Notes under the pieces: generated by a model
Told to the model about the DNA's origin: nothing
Databases searched by the model: none
Seen by the model: the letters and a program-made list of their open reading frames with translations, nothing else
Shown: positions 58,201 to 64,000 of the stretch, one piece after another
Numbering within the stretch: position 1 is the first letter of the stretch
How the letters are laid out: each line of letters starts with the position of its first letter
Translations under genes and position numbers: made by a program
Assembly: GCA_012295275.1 (NCBI GenBank)
Contig: CM022679.1
Location: 11,849,915-11,913,914, forward strand
Source of the DNA: Chrysomallon squamiferum
Taxonomy: Eukaryota; Mollusca; Gastropoda; Neomphalida; Peltospiridae
Direction of reading: 5' to 3'
Length of the DNA stretch: 64,000 bases

Positions 58201-61200
58201 ATTATAAGAATGTCATTTTTCATGAAATCATGATGCGTTTTATAATCTAAGAACTGATCAGTAGTTTATTTCTTTATATATATGTCAGAAAATGATATTT
58301 AAATTTGGCCAAAATGTGCATGTGCAGATCGTTCAGATCTTTACAATCAGCAATTTACAATTTCTCCAAAATATGTTAAAAGCTGTAATTATTGTTAATT
58401 TTTATTTTTATTTAAGGAACATCTGACTGTGGCTATGGGAAATGTATAAACACCAAATGGTTTTGTGATGGAATAAATGATTGTTCCAACAACTTTGATG
58501 AAATGAATTGTGGTAAATCCTTAATGTATTTAAAAAGTAAAAAGTAATAACAATAATAGTAATAAAATAAAATGAACTGAATCAAGTAATTTATAAACAA
58601 AATTTTTATTTTAAAATAAGTTATGAATAATGTAATATTATACTGATTTTTTAATGTTGTTCTTATAAGTAGTATATATAGGTATATGTGCCTTTGTGTT
58701 TGTGGAATATTAACTTATAAAAATGTATTTGTAGAAGATAGATGCTCCTACTATAAATTTGGTGCATCAGGAAATTTCACCCAGGGTGCTTACAAAGCTA
58801 ATGCTGATTGCTTTTGGACAATTGAGAGTCCAGTGGGAACCCAGCTACAGTTGACGGTAAATAAATTTAATTTTTATATAAATTTATACTTTTTTTTTAT
58901 CAGCTTTATGATCATTTTACAAATATAAATGGCTCAGAATTATACACTTTATTTAAAAATATATTTTACAGTTTATCCTTCATTTATATATAGACCAAAT
59001 TTAAACAGAAGGTAATTTTATTATTTTTTAATAAATAGTGAAATAATTCGAATACTCAAGATTTATACAGGTTTATACATTGATTACTTAATTAAAACAT
59101 TTTTGATTCCAAATTGTCCAATAGAATATAAAAGAGCACAGCAGGGACATCCTTTTTGCAGATAAAACTTATTTTTTTCAATTATCAGTTCACTGAAATA
59201 AGAACAGAAAAGGATCGTGATATCATTGAAGTGTGGGGAGGCTCGAAGTCACTAGAAGACAGTATTCAGTTGACAACTTTGTCAGGTGTATCTGATAATA
59301 AAGTTGTGTATAGCATCAACAACTTTGCTATCATCAGATTCAGATCTGATGCAACTACAGAATCAAGTGGCTTTGTGGTGGAATGGAAATCAGGTATTCT
59401 GGGTGCAGGAAGATGTAATTAGTTTACTATTAGATTTAAAAAAAAAACAATCTTTGAAGTTATTTTTGTGGTTTCTGAATTAGAACTGTACTAGCATTCA
59501 CTCAGCAGTTTGTGATTCATCAATTCTGAAGGGAACTGAACACACAAACACACACATAATAATTAAAATAGTTTATTGAAATATTGTTTATGTACATAGT
59601 TATTTGGTTATAAAATAAAATAACATTCATTATTTCCATTTTTTAATATGTTTTACATCAGTTAATTATTACTTTATCTTTCATTTTTAAGTTAATTATT
59701 CAAACAAATTATTAAGAAAAGATTGTGGAAACAGTTGGATTTTTTAATAATAGAAACATATAAGAAAAAATATAGAAAAGATATTGTTCTTCTTAAGTAA
59801 CTGTTTTCCATTTTGTTTAAATAGTTAGCCTTTGATATTTTTTGTCATTTTCATATTAAACTGAAATAATAATATAACACCAGTCAACAAACTAAGTAAT
59901 TTTAGAATTTTGTTCTAGTAAATTAGTGGCAATAAGTTATCTAAACTGATATTGTTAAGAATTTCTGAGTAATTTTGAAATAACTGATAATCCTATTTCT
60001 TAACTGCAGATGTTTCAGAGCTGTCAAAAGCTGTTGAAACTATCAGTGTATCAGATAATTGGCTAAATCTGACATCACCATTTTATCCTAAAACACCACC
60101 TTATGCATTCTCTCGGAAGTGGCTAATCACAACAGAAGTTGGTTCCATTCTAACACTTGAGGTAAGGATGGGGAGGTGATTACTTGCAGAAGATTTCTCA
60201 CTGAGAAAGTGTTAATTTATAAATACCAGTAAGATAATGTTGCAATTCTCTTACTATTTAATTATTAATATATAAAAACTATTTCATTTTTGGGGTAAGA
60301 AGTAAAATATTATTCATTAAAACAGGAAGAAAAATAGTATTCAATATAAGAAGCATTAAATTGTTGGTTTTACAACATAAAAGAAAACCTGATATCAAGA
60401 AAAAATAACTATAATTGCAGTTGTATTCTGGTAGTTGAGACATAACAGCTGTTGTGAAATCAGTTTATTCCACTGCAGTTTTCTTGCAGAGGAAAAAATA
60501 ACAACAAAAAACCCATAACTCAAGACTAACCATATTTAACCATAAATTAAAATAATTTCATAGCAAAATATTTTAAATTTTAAAAAAAAATACCTGTAAT
60601 GTACAGCTCCTCGGTAGGTCTTCAGGGGTCCTTAAGAAAATGTACATCTATATTTTTATTTATTAGGTTGTTGAGATTGACTTGCAGACTGATTGGGAAC
60701 TGTCCATTTATGATGGAGACTACACTGAAAGCCCAATCATTATAACTAAGTCATCAGATCTGAGGTCACCTGCTATTTACATTTTAACAGGAAACAAAAT
60801 GAGAATAAATTTAAAGGGAAAGAAAATAGAATCTGGAAAAGGAATCAGGATAAGGATTAAAAGTGGCAAGTATTTGTTGTCACATATTTATTTCTCACTG
60901 AAGAAAAAAAATTAAAACACCAGTATTACTTTTTACATTAGCATATATATATATATATACTGAATAGGAAAAAAAACTTTTTTGTAGTATTCTGAGTGCC
61001 TCCTTTTTTGTCACTTTTACTTGTTTTTGTTTTGTTTAAATGTTATAAAATGCAATAAAAGACATCACATCAACAGTTCATTTCAGTTCATCAGTTCATA
61101 TGCTCAGCATTATTTGTAATATATATCTATAATGTATTAAACATGTTTTGTTGTTTACTTGCAATATTTATTTTCAGGGTGTGACATCCAAATACAACAA

Positions 61201-62559
61201 CATTCGGGTGAAATATTCTCTCCTGGTTATCTCAAAAATAAATATCCATCATCCATTGGTTGTTCATGGACTGTGAAGGCACCAGAATCTGACAAACGAC
61301 CTATTCTGCTAAAACTGATTGAATTCTCTCTTACTGACACAAAAGATGTAGTTAAGGTATTCAGAGAACAACTGTAAAGAATTATGTGTTTTTATTGTTC
61401 TAAGTACATCAATATTATTAGGCAGTGTTACATTAGAATTTTTGTTCTTGAAATTAGAAATTGTCAGTAATGTAACTTGTAGATAAATTATAATTAATAA
61501 TCTTTTCAAAATATTTTCTCCAAGAATGTATTTTATGTTCTTAAGTTGAATTCTTTATCAGGAAAACACCCAACAGTTTGGATTATTGTTGCAGATATAC
61601 AATGGAACTGATGCCACTTCTGTTCCTATTCATGAGGGTGAAGGATTTACAGGATCTCTAACAAATGACAAAAAATCAGTTTCTGGTGGTGATTCTGTTT
61701 ATTTGACTTTTACATCAAGTCTTATTAAATCTGATGGCCGCTTTAAAATTGAATTTTCAATTGGTAAGCTATCTTTTTCTCTTTCACTGAAAACTGTAGA
61801 CATTTGAATAATTTTTCATCTTTCTTTTTTGTTTTAAATTATGATTTGTATGGCTGAAAGATCAAGATAGTAATTTAGAAGATGCAATTATATTAATTCC
61901 TTTATTAAAATGTTCAAGACTAAGAGGTAACCAATATACCAAAGAAGGAGACAAAATTGAATTTAATGTATTTATAATGACTTTAGAAATTAAAATACTA
62001 GATCTAAGAAAATATAATTATAAATTACATATTTGTTATTAATGTTTGGCCACATTTATTGCTTTTTTTTTATATTTCTGTATTTGTAATTTTACCTTTT
62101 TTAAATTTTTTTATTTAATTTTTTTTTAATGAATATGTTTGAGTTTTTATCTCAGTACTGGGAATTTTGAAATTTACTCAATATAGTAGCTCAATATACC
62201 TTTTCCTTTCAAATGATTAATTGTCACAAACAGTATTTGTTTTCTATAGTTATATATAAACAGTATTTTGTCATTACAAAAAGATACATTCAGCGTGTTG
62301 TGCAGTACATTTGTTTTATTTTGTTAGGCTGTAAAGATATACCAACCTCTCCAAATATGACCTTATCATCTGCTAATAAAATGTATGACTCACAAGTGAC
62401 AGTGAGTTGTGATAATGGATACTCATTTAATCAAGAAGAACTGTATCTAAAGGAATCTTTGTTATTAAGTTGTCTAAAAGGAGGGAAATGGAATGTTACT
62501 AGATACCCTTCTTGTGGAAGTAAATTATTATTCTTTTTTAAAAATAAATCTGTGTGTGT

Positions 62560-62600
<41 letters not shown>

Positions 62601-62766
62601 AAACTGCATATTTAAGTATTTAATTTAATAAATGTACACAATTAAATATGTACACACATATGATTAATATGTCATCTCATGCTTTTTCATATGTACCACC
62701 ATTATCATTAAAAAATAAGAAGAAAAGAAAAAATATTAATAATAAATAATCAAATACTGAAAAAGT

Positions 62767-62797
<31 letters not shown>

Positions 62798-63871
62798 AAA
62801 GAAAAAAAGGTCTGTGAAGTTTACTGTTTATCTTTTTGTTTTTCCTTTCAGTCATTTATTGTGGAGTTCCCAAAGCAATAGATAATGGATATATTGCCAA
62901 CAATAACAGTGAACCTGTTACATTTGGGGCAGAGACTGTATATAAATGTTATGATGGTTTTCAGATGGAAGGTTCACCAAAAGTGACCTGTCTTAACAAT
63001 GGGACATGGAGCACACCACCACAATGCAAAAGTAAGTGTTACTTTAAAAAGTCAAAAGAATTACACCATTACACAAAATTGTTTGTAATTGTAAATGTAT
63101 TTGCATGTTCATCATGCCATACCGTATGTTGTGATAAGCTGTTAACAACATGACAGAAAGATGCATATTTTGATTATTAACTAAATTATGTTACTCTGAC
63201 CAGTCCTGAGTCAGTTTTCTAGCTCAATTTGATACCTCTAGGTCATATAATTTGTAAGTGTATAAATTTGAATTTGATTAGGAATTTTCTTCTCACTGTA
63301 TCCAGCATCCATCCTGAATAAAGCATATTTCTGATTCCAAGAGTGATTGTTGAGCTGAATTTGATATCTTTTTTTTCAGATAATTTACCATTTTTATCCT
63401 TTACATAGCGATATGTGAAAAATGCATTTAAAATGTCATCACTGGTTTAGACCTGTGTTTTTATTTATTCAGTTGCTACAACGTTAAAAGATTTGTAAAT
63501 TTAAAGAGTATTTTGTTTTGAATATTCTTAGTTTTAACCAATTTATTGTTGTTGTTTTTTACCATAGTATTTTGCATTCTACATTATTACATGAATCATT
63601 ATTACATATTAATATTAAGAACAAATGCCACTAACAGATCTTCAAAATATTGAAAAATAAAATTTTAATTTTGTTTGTAATTTTGCAGCATCCAGCTGTG
63701 GAAATGCACCTGATGTTGTAAATGCCCAAAAGACAATTGTTACAGGAAATGGTAATTCAGCAGGAAGCATAGTGAATTACACATGCAATTCTGGGTATGA
63801 CTTACGAGGTCCTCTACAGATTCTTTGTAGATCTGATGGAAACTGGTCCCATGCTCCTCCAGAATGTACAA
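52566..63871 (+). CDS. Partial multi-exon gene: signal peptide-CTLD-LDLa-(CUB)x3-(sushi)x3…
   Basis: Fifteen exons join in phase from ATG 52566-52568 to a sushi exon ending at 63871, giving about 727 residues; the gene continues past the window. Order: signal peptide (52566-52619), C-type lectin-like domain (55088-57807), LDL-receptor class A (58417-58512), three CUB domains of two exons each (58735-61763), three one-exon sushi/CCP domains (62328-63871). Module boundaries carry phase-1 introns. Such CTLD/CUB/sushi proteins are secreted or type I surface proteins, often with adhesive, complement-like or scavenger roles; the specific role is unknown. Two introns appear to use GC-AG donors (60866 and 63872). 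It lies head-to-tail with the first large gene, and its modules could be the N-terminal counterpart of that gene's LamG-HYR-GCC2 half. Confidence 0.87.
52620..55087 (+). other. First intron of the second gene
   Basis: AT-rich intron of 2.5 kb. Contains mixed AAC/AAT low-complexity DNA at about 54769-54885 and a less AT-rich segment at 53560-53640 with no recognisable protein. No nested gene is seen. Confidence 0.6.
55088..55157 (+). CDS. Exon 2: linker into CTLD
   Basis: Acceptor tttcag, donor GTGAGT; phases 0 to 1. LLSESIDDMHYTKLGDLAFG, then CPQ, which is the first cysteine of a long-form C-type lectin domain. Confidence 0.78.
55188..55247. repeat. (AAT)n microsatellite
   Basis: Intronic (AAT)n of about 60 bases, 30 bases after an exon. 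Confidence 0.96.
55586..55667 (+). CDS. Exon 3: CTLD, part 1
   Basis: Acceptor tttccag after poly-T, donor GTCATT; phases 1 to 2. GWKSYGTNCYLLVNFSTDFE with EEAEKTCK is the classic 'G-W-x-x-[YF]-x-x-x-C-Y … A-x-x-x-C' start of a C-type lectin-like domain. Confidence 0.9.
55816..55925 (+). CDS. Exon 4: CTLD, part 2
   Basis: Acceptor tttcag, donor GTATTA; phases 2 to 1. SLQANSLGIEDDIENREIAQ ('A-x-L-x-x-I-x-[DN]-x-x-E-x-x-x-[IV]'), then FWNGLKFL (the W-x-G-L strand). Confidence 0.9.
55926..57651 (+). other. Intron within the CTLD
   Basis: AT-rich intron of 1.7 kb with poly-T at 56277-56300. Nothing else is recognised. Confidence 0.65.
57652..57807 (+). CDS. Exon 5: CTLD, part 3
   Basis: Acceptor ttcag, donor GTCAGT; phases 1 to 1. 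IWDNNQPPLDTENGSCVSV, then GLWKISNCQELLPFVCKK gives the last two CTLD disulphide cysteines. EPN/QPD and WND calcium- and sugar-binding motifs are absent, so sugar binding is not predicted. Confidence 0.9.
58417..58512 (+). CDS. Exon 6: LDL-receptor class A module
   Basis: Acceptor ttaag, donor GTAAAT; phases 1 to 1. Six cysteines end in CDGINDCSNNFDEMNC, the Ca-binding 'C-D-G-x-x-D-C-x-x-x-x-D-E-x-x-C' box. Shorter than usual at the N-terminal side. Confidence 0.92.
58735..58856 (+). CDS. Exon 7: CUB 1, part 1
   Basis: Acceptor tgtag, donor GTAAAT; phases 1 to 0. CSYYKFGASGNFTQGAY, then CFWTIESPVGTQLQL matches 'C … G-x-[IF] … C-x-W-x-I-x-x-P-x-G' of CUB domains. Confidence 0.88.
59189..59393 (+). 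CDS. Exon 8: CUB 1, part 2
   Basis: Acceptor atcag, donor GTATTC; phases 0 to 1. RDIIEVWGGSK (D-x-[VIL]-x-[VI]-x-[DG]-G) and AIIRFRSDATTESSGFVVEW ('F-x-S-D … G-F-x-[AV]') are clear CUB C-terminal strands. The second pair of CUB cysteines is missing, as in several CUB domains. Confidence 0.88.
60010..60161 (+). CDS. Exon 9: CUB 2, part 1
   Basis: Acceptor tgcag, donor GTAAGG; phases 1 to 0. LNLTSPFYPKTPPYAFSRKW, then LITTEVGSILTLE fits CUB ('S-P-x-Y-P-x-x-[YP]-P'), but the usual first cysteines are absent. Confidence 0.83.
60667..60865 (+). CDS. Exon 10: CUB 2, part 2, with GC donor
   Basis: Acceptor ttag; phases 0 to 1. DWELSIYDGDYTESP is the CUB 'L-x-[IV]-[YF]-D-G' strand. The exon must end before GCAAGT at 60866 to join the next exon in frame; the nearby GTATTT would give phase 2 and an immediate stop. 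Confidence 0.82.
61178..61356 (+). CDS. Exon 11: CUB 3, part 1
   Basis: Acceptor tttcag, donor GTATTC; phases 1 to 0. SGEIFSPGYLKNKYPSSIGC, then SWTVKAPE is a textbook CUB start ('G-x-[IF]-x-S-P-x-Y-P … C-x-W-x-I'). Confidence 0.9.
61562..61763 (+). CDS. Exon 12: CUB 3, part 2
   Basis: Acceptor atcag, donor GTAAGC; phases 0 to 1. LLLQIYNGTDATSVP and VYLTFTSSLIKSDGRFKIEF are the CUB 'Y-[ND]-G' and 'F-x-S-x … G-F' strands. The phase-0 intron lies some 12 codons later than in CUB 1 and 2. Confidence 0.88.
62328..62519 (+). CDS. Exon 13: sushi (CCP) 1
   Basis: Acceptor gttag, donor GTAAAT; phases 1 to 1. GCKDIPTSPN, VTVSCDNGYSFN, LLLSCLKGGKWNV and PSC give the four sushi cysteines and the G-x-W before the last. 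Confidence 0.92.
62547..62599. repeat. (GT)n microsatellite
   Basis: (GT)n with one GA interruption beginning about 27 bases after the splice donor of sushi 1. Confidence 0.93.
62769..62795. repeat. (AAT)n microsatellite
   Basis: Short intronic (AAT)n about 55 bases before the sushi 2 exon. Confidence 0.9.
62852..63031 (+). CDS. Exon 14: sushi (CCP) 2
   Basis: Acceptor ttcag, donor GTAAGT; phases 1 to 1. YCGVPKAIDNGYIANNNSEP, VYKCYDGFQMEGS, VTCLNNGTWSTPPQC: a canonical sushi domain. Confidence 0.95.
63032..63688 (+). other. Intron between sushi 2 and sushi 3
   Basis: AT-rich intron with no other feature seen. Confidence 0.65.
63689..63871 (+). CDS. Exon 15: sushi (CCP) 3, probable GC donor
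   Basis: Acceptor tgcag; phases 1 to 1. SCGNAPDVVNAQKTIV, VNYTCNSGYDLRGP and LCRSDGNWSHAPPEC are a canonical sushi domain. The exon appears to end before GCAAGT at 63872. The gene continues beyond the window. Confidence 0.9.
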
Positions 63872-64000
63872 GCAAGTTGATTTTGCTTATTCCATTAGTC
63901 ATCTATGGGTGTTTTAATTCTGAAGAATATGAAATCAAAGCATAATCATAAATTAATAATTCTTTGTTGTATTTTTTAAAATAGTAAATTTCTTAAGTAG

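Larger units (their letters stand above)
57808..60009 (+). other. Introns between the LDLa and CUB 1 exons
   Basis: Noncoding parts 57808-58416, 58513-58734, 58857-59188 and 59394-60009 are AT-rich without gene signal. Confidence 0.6.

Overview
The window is eukaryotic nuclear DNA. It is very AT-rich, with spliced genes, long introns and many (AAT)n arrays. The gene families (extracellular LamG/HYR/GCC2_GCC3/CUB/sushi proteins and trypsin-like S1 homologues), a Ngaro/DIRS-type retroelement, a Tigger/pogo-like element and a LINE tail point to an invertebrate animal. I lean towards a mollusc, possibly a gastropod, but the sequence does not prove it.

Region 1 (1-28628, + strand) is the 3' part of a large gene whose 5' end lies outside the window. 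I can place 35 exons encoding about 1,853 residues, and every junction is in phase. Domain order is LamG/pentraxin-like, HYR, a three-exon linker domain, 19 GCC2_GCC3 (ephrin-receptor-like) cysteine modules with one exon each, a second three-exon linker domain with the same intron phases as the first, a short cysteine module, an EGF module, one membrane span and a tyrosine-rich cytoplasmic tail. The intron at 12073-16850 holds a decayed, antisense Ngaro-like retroelement with RT, RNase H, tyrosine recombinase and SGNH hydrolase remnants.

Region 2 (28629-52565) lies between the two large genes. All gene-like material except a LINE 3' remnant (about 48690-49370) is on the minus strand: a small proline-rich gene or pseudogene (34962-36474) beside a CpG-rich, promoter-like island (36840-37370), and two damaged trypsin-like loci (38934-41219 and 42551-47556). 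The larger one has a duplicated exon whose copies flank a Tigger-type element (43588-44171). Both loci have lost the catalytic His, and the larger one also the catalytic Ser.

Region 3 (52566-64000, + strand) is the 5' part of a second large secreted or receptor-like gene: signal-peptide exon, C-type lectin domain, LDLa, three CUB domains and three sushi domains. It runs off the window. Its domains are the kind that would sit N-terminal to the LamG-HYR-GCC2 half of the first gene. The two may therefore be tandem paralogues seen from opposite ends, but this is an inference, because neither gene is complete here.

Exon coordinates were read by eye from reading frames and GT/AG (sometimes GC/AG) splice sites. 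No transcript evidence or database search was available.
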